A DNA stretch of 17,966 nt from a bacterium (GTDB lineage: Bacteria > Patescibacteriota > Minisyncoccia > Minisyncoccales > JAGMAB01), in the NCBI GenBank assembly GCA_030643665.1, contig DAOWKS010000009.1, forward strand, positions 1 through 17,966. The letters are read 5' to 3'. The notes under the pieces are model-generated. The model did not search any database. It was not told the DNA's origin and saw only the letters and a list, made by a program, of their open reading frames with translations. Position numbers and translations under genes: made by a program. Below are positions 1 to 6,695 of this stretch, piece after piece; the stretch's first letter is position 1, and each line of letters begins with the position of its first letter.

Positions 1-3000
1 ATGATTATGACGGCTGGGAAGACAGCGGAGAGAGAAAATGGGTAGGTAATACAGAATGTACAGAAAAGGAACAGAAAAAGGAAAACTATTATGATTGGAC
101 ATCTTATTCCCTTTATGAATGTCATTGTGGTTGCACTGGCAGTATTATAGATACAAGATGGGTAGACACTGGCAACACCAGAAACAAAACAGACGGCACA
201 GATTGCGGCACTGACGGTTGGTATGACACTGGCAATACTGATTGGGTAAGCGCCACAGAATGTACCGAAAAAGAACAAAAGGAACAAGAATACAGAGATT
301 ATGCCTGTTCAGGAGGAAGTTGCACTTATTCAGTAACGAGTACCCAATGGATAGACACTGGCTTCGGCAGGAACAAACCAAACGGCACTGATTGCGGTTC
401 CGACTATACTGAAGAAGGATGGGATTATTACTGCCAGCCGGGAAATGAACAGTGGAGAAGACATAAATTCCACGATTACTATTGTGAAGCAGGTAGTTGT
501 AACGACCACGAATCTTGGACAGGTCAAGAGTTCTATTACGATTGTGATAGTGATGACCGCTGGTATGATACTGGTAATCCTAAAATATGGGTAGATGACC
601 CAACTAACGATTGCAAAGAAAAAGAACAAAAGGAACAAGAATACAGAGATTACTACTGTTTGTCTTGGTTGGGACTTTGTACTTATAATGTAACGAACAC
701 ACAGTGGGTGGATACCGGAAGCACCAGAAACAAAGCAGACGGTACCCAGTGCGGAATTGAAACCAGAACCTGCAGTTCCAGTAATTGTGGCTGCGTATCA
801 GGTAAATATAAATGTCAGACCAACGATAATAAATATTGTCTTAAAACTTGCAGTGGGGGCGCGTGTCAAATTTGTAATCCTCCTGCTTGTGATACAACCC
901 ATATTGGCACTGACTCTGATTTAGACGGCTATGATAATGAATGCGAATCTTATGATGATAATCCCTGTTCAGTTAGTTCCCCTCTTGATAACTGTAAAAA
1001 TGCTACTGATTTTGGAACAAATTGCGCTGATTTTAGCAATAACAGTTGTAAATATGGCTGTGTGACCGATGGAGAATGCGCCTTAAATTATGTTTGTGTT
1101 TTAGGCACTGGCTGGAAAGAACACTGCGGCGACGGGAAACAGAACTGCGGAGAGGGATGCGATAAAGCATGGCCGCCTGAAACAGGCGCGACCTGCGGCA
1201 ACTGCGGGACATTAGAAAAAGTGTGTCAAGATGATTGTATTGCGTGGGGTGATTGGGTTTGTATCGGTGAAGGTGTTTGTTCTCCAGATAGTTTAGAGGC
1301 CTGTTTAGTCGGAGAAACCCCGGGTGTTAAAATATGCCAATCCGATTGTACTTGGAGTCAATGTTATACCGACCTCGGCAATTGTACTTGGTGTGATGAC
1401 CAGGGAAGGAGTTGCGTCTATGTCTGCCCTCAAAAATGTGTGGATTGGGGAATTTGCGACTGGTGTGTAGCCAATGACCATTGTTCCGGCGGTTGCGATT
1501 TTGTTTGCGGTTATTGCGGATATTGTACTTATGACCCGGCCTGTACCAACACCCAGTGTCTGAATGATAAAACATATCAAATAGAAGGCACAGCCTGTTG
1601 CGGCGGCTGTAATGATGTCTGGACCAATGCCGGTTCTGCTTCTGATTTAGACGGTTATGATAATGAATGCGAAATTTATGATTCTGATCCTTGTTCGGTG
1701 AATGTTTTGCTTGATAACTGCTACAATGCAAAAGGATATAGTTGTAATTATGAAAATAATAACTATTGTATTTATGGCTGCGCGTATGATAGAGAGTGCG
1801 GAGAAGTTTATTCTGATTTAAGGGATTATATTTGCGACCAAACTATTGGCTGGAAAGAACACTGCGGAGATGGAATTCTTAACTGTGAAGAGGGGTGTGA
1901 TAAATCTTTAAGTGATTTAGAATCTTGTTTAGTCGGAGAAACCCCGGGTATTAAAATATGCCAATCCGATTGTACTTGGAGTCAATGTTATACCGACCTC
2001 GGCAATTGTAATTTTTGCGATGGTCAGCAATCCTGCGTCTATATCTGTCCTCAAAAATGCGTGGATTGGGAAATTTGCGACTGGTGTATAGCCAATGGGT
2101 ATTGTTCCGGCGGTTGTGATTTTGTTTGTCCTTATTGCGGATATTGTGATTACGATCCTGTTTGTGAGGTAAGTTGCGGAGAGTGCGGCATTTATGATAC
2201 TCTTTGCTGCGGCGATTGTGATTATGCAACTTGCGTTGATGATAAAGGAGCCGATGGTGATTCTTGCTTAATAAATGAGGAATGTTGCAGTAACAGTTGC
2301 GTTGAAGGAGTATGCGCGCCGTCTTGCAAAGCTGACAACGAACCCTGTTTACTAAATGAGGAATGTTGCAGCAATAGCTGCGTTTGTGACATTTGCGGCG
2401 GCGAAGAGAATGTCTTTTACCGCGATGCTGACAGCGATGGTTATGGCGACCCAAGCAACACTACCTCAACTTGTGACGAAGTTCCGGTTCCACCGGATGG
2501 CTATGTGAGCAATAGCGATGACACTTATAGCGATTCTGACCCTTGCTCGGTTTCCGCTTTACACGACAACTGCGGCAATGCAAAAGGACATAGTTGTGAT
2601 TATGTAGATAATAATTACTGTATTTATGGCTGCGCGTATGAGGGAGAGTGTCTTTTTGATTGTGTCTGCGACCAAACTGTTGGCTGGGTTGCTCACTGCA
2701 ACGATGGGGTCCAAAACTGCGGCGAAACTTGCGACCCGAGTAATAACTGCTTTGGTTATGGTTGTAAGGAAAGGTGCTCTTTTTATAATACAGTTGACCA
2801 ATGCCGGGCAGATTGTTCCGGTTATGATGATACTAATATCTGTCATTATGGATGCGGCGAAGCAGCGGAAGAGTGTAATAGTCAATCCCCGAACTATCCC
2901 CTTCCTGATTTTTGCGGAGAAAATTGTTTAAAATATAACAGAAGATGCGATTCTTATTGTAAAGAAGCATCGGATGGACCAGTTTATTACTGTTTTTCAG

Positions 3001-3512
3001 CATCTCATATTTATTGTCAGAGTCAGAGTTGTGGAGGGGAAACCTTATATTGCACATACGAAGAAGGAACTTGGGCTTGGAGAAACACTACGCCAATAGA
3101 AATTTGGGATGCCCGGGATAATGATTGCGATGGAGAAATTGATGAAAATTTTGCTTGTATTAAAGGAACAACAAACAAATGTGGAACTGATATAGGTGTT
3201 TGTAAATCTGGCACCCAAACTTGTAATGACCCTTTTGATTTAGGCCCTTGCGAAGGAGAAATAGGTCCAAGTCCAGAAGAATGCGATGGTTTAGATAATG
3301 ATTGCGATGGAGTAATAGACGAGGGAGATATTTGCGGACCGGTTGAGGCATTGTGTTCCGGTTCCGATAATGTTGAAAGATGTCAAAATATTGTCAAATG
3401 GATTTTAAGACAAGGGTATGAAATTATCTCTATTAAAGGAGGAGAAATAAAAGCAAAAGATATAAATGGAGTAATAATAGAGATAGATATTTGGGAAACC
3501 GATGTTAAATAA
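1..3512 (+). CDS. Giant modular cysteine-rich protein, 5' partial
   Basis: The reading frame is open from base 3, so 1169 residues of a longer protein are visible; a TTG at 660 would be an internal codon, not a start. By my count about 134 of the last 950 residues are Cys. Modules in order: three ~60-residue repeats (bases ~33-770) built on a KEQKEQEYRDY block and a W-DTG--RNK--GT-CG block; three units with DLDGYDNECE-like acidic loops followed by YCIYGCAY and GWKEHCGDG (about 905-1170, 1635-1890, 2500-2740); two near-identical CLVGETPG-KICQSDCTW units (1290-1550, 1915-2170); two knottin-like EECCSNSC units (2260-2400); and two NDCDG-IDE motifs resembling MopE-type metal-binding repeats near the C-terminus. 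The acidic loops resemble calcium-binding thrombospondin type 3 loops, and the CGDG---CGE-CD pieces resemble myxobacterial cysteine-rich repeats. The last ~50 residues are Cys-free with no membrane anchor or sortase motif. Probably exported, disulfide-stabilised and surface-associated (inference); the signal peptide would lie upstream of the window. Confidence 0.85.
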   Translation, partial: DYDGWEDSGERKWVGNTECTEKEQKKENYYDWTSYSLYECHCGCTGSIIDTRWVDTGNTRNKTDGTDCGTDGWYDTGNTDWVSATECTEKEQKEQEYRDYACSGGSCTYSVTSTQWIDTGFGRNKPNGTDCGSDYTEEGWDYYCQPGNEQWRRHKFHDYYCEAGSCNDHESWTGQEFYYDCDSDDRWYDTGNPKIWVDDPTNDCKEKEQKEQEYRDYYCLSWLGLCTYNVTNTQWVDTGSTRNKADGTQCGIETRTCSSSNCGCVSGKYKCQTNDNKYCLKTCSGGACQICNPPACDTTHIGTDSDLDGYDNECESYDDNPCSVSSPLDNCKNATDFGTNCADFSNNSCKYGCVTDGECALNYVCVLGTGWKEHCGDGKQNCGEGCDKAWPPETGATCGNCGTLEKVCQDDCIAWGDWVCIGEGVCSPDSLEACLVGETPGVKICQSDCTWSQCYTDLGNCTWCDDQGRSCVYVCPQKCVDWGICDWCVANDHCSGGCDFVCGYCGYCTYDPACTNTQCLNDKTYQIEGTACCGGCNDVWTNAGSASDLDGYDNECEIYDSDPCSVNVLLDNCYNAKGYSCNYENNNYCIYGCAYDRECGEVYSDLRDYICDQTIGWKEHCGDGILNCEEGCDKSLSDLESCLVGETPGIKICQSDCTWSQCYTDLGNCNFCDGQQSCVYICPQKCVDWEICDWCIANGYCSGGCDFVCPYCGYCDYDPVCEVSCGECGIYDTLCCGDCDYATCVDDKGADGDSCLINEECCSNSCVEGVCAPSCKADNEPCLLNEECCSNSCVCDICGGEENVFYRDADSDGYGDPSNTTSTCDEVPVPPDGYVSNSDDTYSDSDPCSVSALHDNCGNAKGHSCDYVDNNYCIYGCAYEGECLFDCVCDQTVGWVAHCNDGVQNCGETCDPSNNCFGYGCKERCSFYNTVDQCRADCSGYDDTNICHYGCGEAAEECNSQSPNYPLPDFCGENCLKYNRRCDSYCKEASDGPVYYCFSASHIYCQSQSCGGETLYCTYEEGTWAWRNTTPIEIWDARDNDCDGEIDENFACIKGTTNKCGTDIGVCKSGTQTCNDPFDLGPCEGEIGPSPEECDGLDNDCDGVIDEGDICGPVEALCSGSDNVERCQNIVKWILRQGYEIISIKGGEIKAKDINGVIIEIDIWETDVK
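267..652 (+). repeat. 35-bp exact direct repeat within the Cys-rich gene (267-301 and 618-652)
   Basis: The 35 bases at 267-301 recur exactly at 618-652 and encode the EKEQKEQEYRDY block. A diverged third copy lies near 58-100 (TEKEQKKENYYDW). The repeat marks the ~60-residue modules of the N-terminal part. Identity at the DNA level points to recent duplication or gene conversion. Confidence 0.85.
1302..2010 (+). repeat. 85-bp near-identical direct repeat within the Cys-rich gene (1302-1386 and 1926-2010)
   Basis: Bases 1302-1386 match 1926-2010 at a constant offset of 624 with a single difference (g at 1326, a at 1950, changing Val to Ile). The flanking protein similarity extends much further on both sides with more divergence. 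The 624-bp period equals one composite module, as expected for duplication of a whole domain block with local homogenisation. Confidence 0.9.
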
Positions 3513-3525
3513 AAATAATAATTTC

Positions 3526-3554
3526 AGTCCCGCAAAATGCGGGACTTTTTTTTT
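3526..3554 (+). terminator. Intrinsic terminator after the Cys-rich gene
   Basis: A perfect 9-bp stem (3526-3534 pairing with 3538-3546), loop AAA, is followed by an uninterrupted run of nine T (3546-3554). It lies 13 bases after the stop codon. The stem core TCCCGCA/TGCGGGA also occurs as a hairpin inside pilM at 15184-15200. Confidence 0.92.
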
Positions 3555-3581
3555 GACAAGGAGATTTTTTTTTGCTAAAAT
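3553..3581 (+). promoter_or_regulatory. Sigma-70-type promoter of rny
   Basis: TTGACA at 3553-3558, a 17-bp spacer, and TAAAAT at 3576-3581 preceded by TGC (extended -10). The -35 overlaps the last two T of the preceding terminator, so one unit ends exactly where the next begins. The predicted transcript start near 3588 leaves a leader of roughly 75 bases before the rny ATG. Confidence 0.82.
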
Positions 3582-3665
3582 ATAGAACATAAAGAAATAA
3601 TTTTGAACTTTGGATTTTTTTCGTATTAAATCAAATGCTAAATATCCAATTTTTAAGTCAAAAAT

Positions 3666-5162
3666 ATGAATCAATTTATCCCTTTAATAACGGGCATAAT
3701 TGCTGTTGTTATTGGTTCTTTGCTGGGTTATTACGCGCGTCAGTCAATTGCCAAAAGAAATTACCGAACCATAGAAGCCAAGATTGGCAAGAAAATTTCT
3801 CAAGCAAAAGCTCAAGCTGACCAGATTTTAGAAAAAGCTAAAAAAGAAACAGACAACAGGCGAGACGCTCTTTTTAACACTGAAAAGGTCTTATTAAAGA
3901 GAGAAAACATTTTAGACCGCAAACTTTCTGATTTTGAATTAGTCCAGAAAGAATTTCAACAGAAAAAAGAAAAATTAAGAGCAGTTAAAGAGACATTAGA
4001 AAACCTAAAATCTCAAGCCATAGAAAAATTAGAAAGAGTTTCCGGGCTTTCCAGTCAGAAAGCAAAACAAGAACTGTTGGAAAATCTGGAAAAAGAATAT
4101 CAAAAAGAAATTTTAGAAAGAATGAGAAAATTGGAAATGGAAGGCCAATCTCGGTTTGAAAAAAGAGCTAAGGAGATATTAGCCCAAACAATTCAAAAAT
4201 GCGCGGTTTCTCAAGCCCAAGAAATTACCACTACCTCTTTAACTTTGCCTTCCGAGGAAATTAAAGGAAGAATTATTGGCAAAGAAGGAAGAAATATCAA
4301 AACTTTAGAAAAACTTACCGGAGTAGAACTCATAGTTGATGAGACGCCGGAAGCAGTGATTATTTCCAGTTTTGATCCAATTCGGCGTCAAATTGCCAAG
4401 TTGGCTCTGCAAAAATTAATTGCTGACGGAAGAATTCAGCCCACACGAATTGAAGAAAAAGTAAAAGACGCTGAATCAGAAATTAATTCTCAAATCAAGG
4501 AAGCCGGCGAGATAGCTGTTTATGAGACCGGAATTTTAGGTTTAGACCCCAAAATAGTTCAGTTATTAGGCAGATTGCGTTTTAGAACCAGTTATGGCCA
4601 AAATGTTCTGCTCCATTCAATTGAAGTTGCTTTTTTAGCCGAAGCTATTGCTTCGGAAATTGGCGCTAACGCGGCAATTTGTAAAAGAGCCGGTCTTTTA
4701 CACGATATTGGCAAAGCAGTAGACCATCAGGTAGAAGGTTCGCATTGCGACATTGGAATCAAAATTTTAGAAAAATTTAAAGAGGAAAAAGAAGTAATAT
4801 CAGCTATGAAATCTCATCATGAGGAATATCCTTATGAATCTCTTGAAGCAATAATTGTTCAGGTAGCGGACCAAATTTCAGGCGCCCGACCCGGCGCCAG
4901 GAAAGATACCTTGGAGCATTACTTAAAACGGCTGGCAGAATTAGAAGCTCTTGCTCTTTCTTTTTCCGGCGTGGAAAAAGCATACGCAATTCAAGCCGGC
5001 AGAGAAATAAGGGTCTTTGTTAAGCCGGAGCAGATTGATGATTTAGCTACCAAAAAACTGGCTCAAGAAATCGCCCGGAGAATTCAGGAAGAATTAAGAT
5101 ATCCGGGCGAGATTAAAGTTAACGTAATCAGGGAAAATAGAGTGGTGGAATACGCCAAGTGA
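3666..5162 (+). CDS. rny: Ribonuclease Y (membrane-anchored endoribonuclease)
   Basis: RNase Y starts bulk mRNA decay by endonucleolytic cleavage at the inner face of the membrane. The 498 residues are close to the usual ~515-520. Seen in order: one N-terminal transmembrane helix (about 5-23); a long charged coiled coil (about 30-185); a KH RNA-binding domain with the GKEG loop at 205-208; and an HD hydrolase domain with His317 (LLHS), the His346-Asp347 pair (LLHDIGKA) and His384-His385. The C-terminal region contains the family's REIRVFVKPE block. The ATG at 3666 puts the anchor right at the N-terminus, although no clear Shine-Dalgarno precedes it. It is transcribed alone from its own promoter and ends in TGA just before a strong hairpin. 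Confidence 0.96.
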   Translation: MNQFIPLITGIIAVVIGSLLGYYARQSIAKRNYRTIEAKIGKKISQAKAQADQILEKAKKETDNRRDALFNTEKVLLKRENILDRKLSDFELVQKEFQQKKEKLRAVKETLENLKSQAIEKLERVSGLSSQKAKQELLENLEKEYQKEILERMRKLEMEGQSRFEKRAKEILAQTIQKCAVSQAQEITTTSLTLPSEEIKGRIIGKEGRNIKTLEKLTGVELIVDETPEAVIISSFDPIRRQIAKLALQKLIADGRIQPTRIEEKVKDAESEINSQIKEAGEIAVYETGILGLDPKIVQLLGRLRFRTSYGQNVLLHSIEVAFLAEAIASEIGANAAICKRAGLLHDIGKAVDHQVEGSHCDIGIKILEKFKEEKEVISAMKSHHEEYPYESLEAIIVQVADQISGARPGARKDTLEHYLKRLAELEALALSFSGVEKAYAIQAGREIRVFVKPEQIDDLATKKLAQEIARRIQEELRYPGEIKVNVIRENRVVEYAK

Positions 5163-5185
5163 AAATGCCTAATTTCTAATCACTA

Positions 5186-5216
5186 AACCCCGCCAGTCCA
5201 TTGGACTGGCGGGGTT
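5186..5216. terminator. Bidirectional hairpin between rny (+) and tRNA-Gly (-)
   Basis: A 14-bp perfect stem (5186-5199 with 5203-5216) with a 3-base loop, built on AACCCCGCCAGTCC. It lies 23 bases after the rny stop and 5 bases past the tRNA-Gly 3' end on the other strand, so it can end both convergent units. The T tracts are short (GTTT on +, TTTAG on -), so it may also be one of the GC-rich palindromic elements seen elsewhere in this window. Confidence 0.75.
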
Positions 5217-5221
5217 GTTTA

Positions 5222-5293
5222 AGCGGGTGAAGGGAATCGAACCCTCATCTTAACTTTGGAAAAGTTACATAATAGCCGCTATACGACACCCGC
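5222..5293 (-). tRNA. tRNA-Gly(TCC)
   Basis: The 72-nt cloverleaf has acceptor stem GCGGGTG/CACCCGC, anticodon stem TAACT/AGTTA around loop TTTCCAA giving anticodon TCC, T-arm GAGGG-TTCGATT-CCCTT and discriminator T. The D-stem is weak. CCA is not encoded. It begins 12 bases after the stop codon of the HTH/LAGLIDADG-like gene on the same strand and is probably co-transcribed with it. Confidence 0.93.
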
Positions 5294-5305
5294 AACTAAT
5301 ATAGA

Positions 5306-5977
5306 TTAAGTTTGTTTTGAAGCAGATTCAATCCAACCCATAATTCGTCGATGAAGATTTACACCAAATTCTTTTTTACCGTTTGCTCGTACAGTTAAAC
5401 GAATTGTTCCGTAGGGAAGTTTTCTTTTCTTTTTATTTGTTTTGTTAGTTCTTCTATCAATTTGAGTTTTGCTAAATTGTTTTTTAGGAATACCTGTTGT
5501 TTTTGACCAAAAATTTATTGTATCTTTAATATTATTATCTGGATAAGTATGAATGGCAATAGTAAAATTTTCAGTATCAAGACCGCAGATTTCTCGCAAC
5601 CATTTAATAATTAATTTTATTATTTCTGGGTCAGAATTTGCAATTTGGGCACACTCTTGTAGTTTTGTACCTTCACCGAGATATAAACCAATTCCTAATA
5701 ACCATAAATCTCTTTTTGTTAATTTTCCTAATTCTTTCTTCGCAATTCTTTTCATTTCTTTTATGCTGTTTACTTTCTGATTATGTTTGTAGTTGGCAGA
5801 TTTTATTCGTCCTAATCCAATCCGTTTTTCAACTTCTCTATTGGGTTTATAGATTACTTCTTTTAACCAATTACTGAGAGTACTTTTTGCTAATCCCATT
5901 TTTTCAGAAATCATACCATAAGAATAACCTCGTTCTCGGTAATTTATAGCTTTTTCTTTGAGACTTAAAAGTTTCAT
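5306..5977 (-). CDS. HTH plus LAGLIDADG-like DNA-binding protein
   Basis: The 223-residue basic protein starts with a resolvase/homeodomain-type helix-turn-helix (about residues 5-40, with SEKMGLAKSTLSNWL). From about 90 it has a LAGLIDADG-like segment (LLGIGLYLGEG, 93-103), then SDPEIIKLIIKWLREI and a Lys/Arg-rich stretch at 170-187. This arrangement is seen in small DNA-binding proteins of CPR bacteria and actinobacteria; single-motif LAGLIDADG proteins normally act as dimers. It could be a free-standing homing endonuclease or a regulator built on the same fold; the sequence does not decide. It has its own near-consensus promoter and runs toward tRNA-Gly, which follows 12 bases after its stop. 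No terminal repeats or intron are visible around it. Confidence 0.75.
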   Translation of the reverse strand: MKLLSLKEKAINYRERGYSYGMISEKMGLAKSTLSNWLKEVIYKPNREVEKRIGLGRIKSANYKHNQKVNSIKEMKRIAKKELGKLTKRDLWLLGIGLYLGEGTKLQECAQIANSDPEIIKLIIKWLREICGLDTENFTIAIHTYPDNNIKDTINFWSKTTGIPKKQFSKTQIDRRTNKTNKKKRKLPYGTIRLTVRANGKKEFGVNLHRRIMGWIESASKQT

Positions 5978-6012
5978 AATTTATTTTGCAATTATTCGAA
6001 CCCATTTCTTAT

Positions 6013-6041
6013 ATTATATCATACTATAAACAGGTATTCAA
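6013..6041 (-). promoter_or_regulatory. Promoter of the HTH/LAGLIDADG-like gene
   Basis: Read on the - strand: TTGAAT (6036-6041), a 17-bp spacer, TATAAT (6013-6018), with TGA directly upstream of the -10 (extended -10). It lies in the 96-bp gap between two same-strand genes, so this gene is transcribed independently of the one upstream. Confidence 0.8.
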
Positions 6042-6073
6042 ATTTTAAGGAACAATTTTTGAAAGTTAGAGAT

Positions 6074-6451
6074 TTAGGGATGGAAATCTACTTGATATTC
6101 CGGTATGCCGAGCGAAATGCCATAGCGTTTCGCTTCGTCATATTGCTTTTTGCTTTCTCGGTGTATGTAGAAAATTTTATCGCGAAAAATAATATAATGG
6201 TGTGTATCGTTTTTGAAATCGGCATACCACGAGCCATCGTGAGCGCGGTCAAGCGACTTGCTAATTTCTTCGGCAATTTTCTTTGCTTTGTCTTCTGGAA
6301 TTTCAACAGTATGTAAAGTCCATTGCGAAAGCCACGAGGTTTTGTGTTTCTCCACAACTTTTTCAATTCTCGTTGAAATAATCTTTATTTTTTTGAGGAT
6401 ATTTTTATTTTCAAGAGACTCCTCAATAATAACGCCTTGATAATTTTTCAT
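6074..6451 (-). CDS. Uncharacterised 125-residue protein, conserved CPR/archaeal type
   Basis: No catalytic motif, signal peptide or membrane segment is visible. The protein starts MKNYQGVIIEESLENK, has a central SQWTLHTVEIPEDKAKKIAEEISKSLD segment (an alternating strand then an amphipathic helix), an aromatic and basic stretch (HHYIIFRDKIFYI) and ends GISLGIPEYQVDFHP. From memory, very similar small proteins recur in CPR bacteria and some archaea, always without an assigned function; I cannot verify this here. The ATG at 6449-6451 fits the family N-terminus. No good promoter is visible upstream. The region just before it is an Xre-regulator remnant and then tRNA-Pro, so it may be read from the tRNA promoter. 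Confidence 0.75.
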   Translation of the reverse strand: MKNYQGVIIEESLENKNILKKIKIISTRIEKVVEKHKTSWLSQWTLHTVEIPEDKAKKIAEEISKSLDRAHDGSWYADFKNDTHHYIIFRDKIFYIHRESKKQYDEAKRYGISLGIPEYQVDFHP

Positions 6452-6456
6452 AGATT

Positions 6457-6513
6457 TTACTTTAATAAATAATTAATTTGAACATCCAGCGCCTTAGCGA
6501 TTTTTTGCAATGT
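6457..6513 (-). pseudogene. Remnant of an Xre-family HTH regulator (C-terminal end only)
   Basis: On the - strand this reads TLQKIAKALDVQINYLLK followed by TAA. This is the recognisable end of an Xre/Cro-type helix-turn-helix domain (the usual pattern is S-xTLxKIAKALxV---xLL). A TAG stands directly before it in the same frame, so the rest of the domain is gone. It lies 6 bases beyond the tRNA-Pro CCA and overlaps nothing else. It is only 18 codons long, so chance cannot be fully excluded, but the match is to a specific and common signature. Confidence 0.55.
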
Positions 6514-6519
6514 CTAATT

Positions 6520-6593
6520 TGGTCGGGGTACCCAGATTCGAACTGGGACTAAATCCTCCCAAAGGACTCGTGCTACCGTTGCACTATACCCCG
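6520..6593 (-). tRNA. tRNA-Pro(TGG)
   Basis: Acceptor stem CGGGGTA/TACCCCG, D-stem GTGC/GCAC around a GG-containing loop, anticodon stem AGTCC/GGATT around TTTGGGA giving anticodon TGG, T-arm CCCAG-TTCGAAT-CTGGG and discriminator A. CCA is encoded (6520-6522), unlike in tRNA-Gly and tRNA-Arg of this window. Confidence 0.94.
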
Positions 6594-6601
6594 ATAACTT
6601 T

Positions 6602-6630
6602 TTTATATCATTTTATTTTCTTTTGGGCAA
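6602..6630 (-). promoter_or_regulatory. Probable promoter of tRNA-Pro
   Basis: On the - strand: TTGCCC (6625-6630), a 17-bp spacer, TATAAA (6602-6607) preceded by TGA. The predicted start lies only two or three bases before the mature tRNA 5' end. It faces away from, and overlaps, the kinase promoter on the other strand. Confidence 0.6.
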
Positions 6631-6639
6631 TGTTATAAT
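6611..6639 (+). promoter_or_regulatory. Probable promoter of the kinase/pilus operon
   Basis: TATAAT at 6634-6639 is preceded directly by TGT (extended -10). The best -35 at 17-bp spacing is poor (TTTTAT, 6611-6616), which suits an extended -10 promoter or one needing an activator. It overlaps the divergent tRNA-Pro promoter, so the two could interfere. Confidence 0.55.
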
Positions 6640-6647
6640 AAGAACCA

Positions 6648-6666
6648 TAAGAAGCAAAGCTTCTTA
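6648..6666 (+). promoter_or_regulatory. Hairpin in the 5' leader of the kinase gene
   Basis: A perfect 8-bp stem TAAGAAGC/GCTTCTTA (6648-6655 with 6659-6666), loop AAA, begins just after the predicted transcript start and ends 5 bases before a possible TTG start and 29 before the ATG. No T run follows, so it is not a terminator. It could stabilise the long operon mRNA or limit ribosome access; this is inference. Confidence 0.5.
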
Positions 6667-6695
6667 GAACCTTGATTTCTAACGAAATTAAACTA

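Noticed and set aside
660..662. TTG as the start of the Cys-rich gene
   Set aside because: The frame is open upstream to base 3 and the upstream residues form repeats of the same module, so the codon is internal.
267..2400. Direct repeats as a possible CRISPR array
   Set aside because: The repeats are few, of unequal spacing and fully coding in one frame; there are no unique spacers of constant length.
145..2454. Several antisense open frames opposite the Cys-rich gene
   Set aside because: They mirror a repetitive sense gene, have no ribosome-binding sites or domain signatures, and their Cys/His-rich composition follows from the sense codons.
5160..5162. Possible UGA recoding, as in some CPR lineages
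   Set aside because: TGA ends rny, the kinase and a prepilin gene at the expected family lengths, so it is read as a stop.
5994..6004. GGGTTCGAAT on the - strand as a tRNA T-arm remnant or attachment site
   Set aside because: The flanks do not pair as a T-stem and no matching copy of adequate length occurs at the neighbouring tRNAs.
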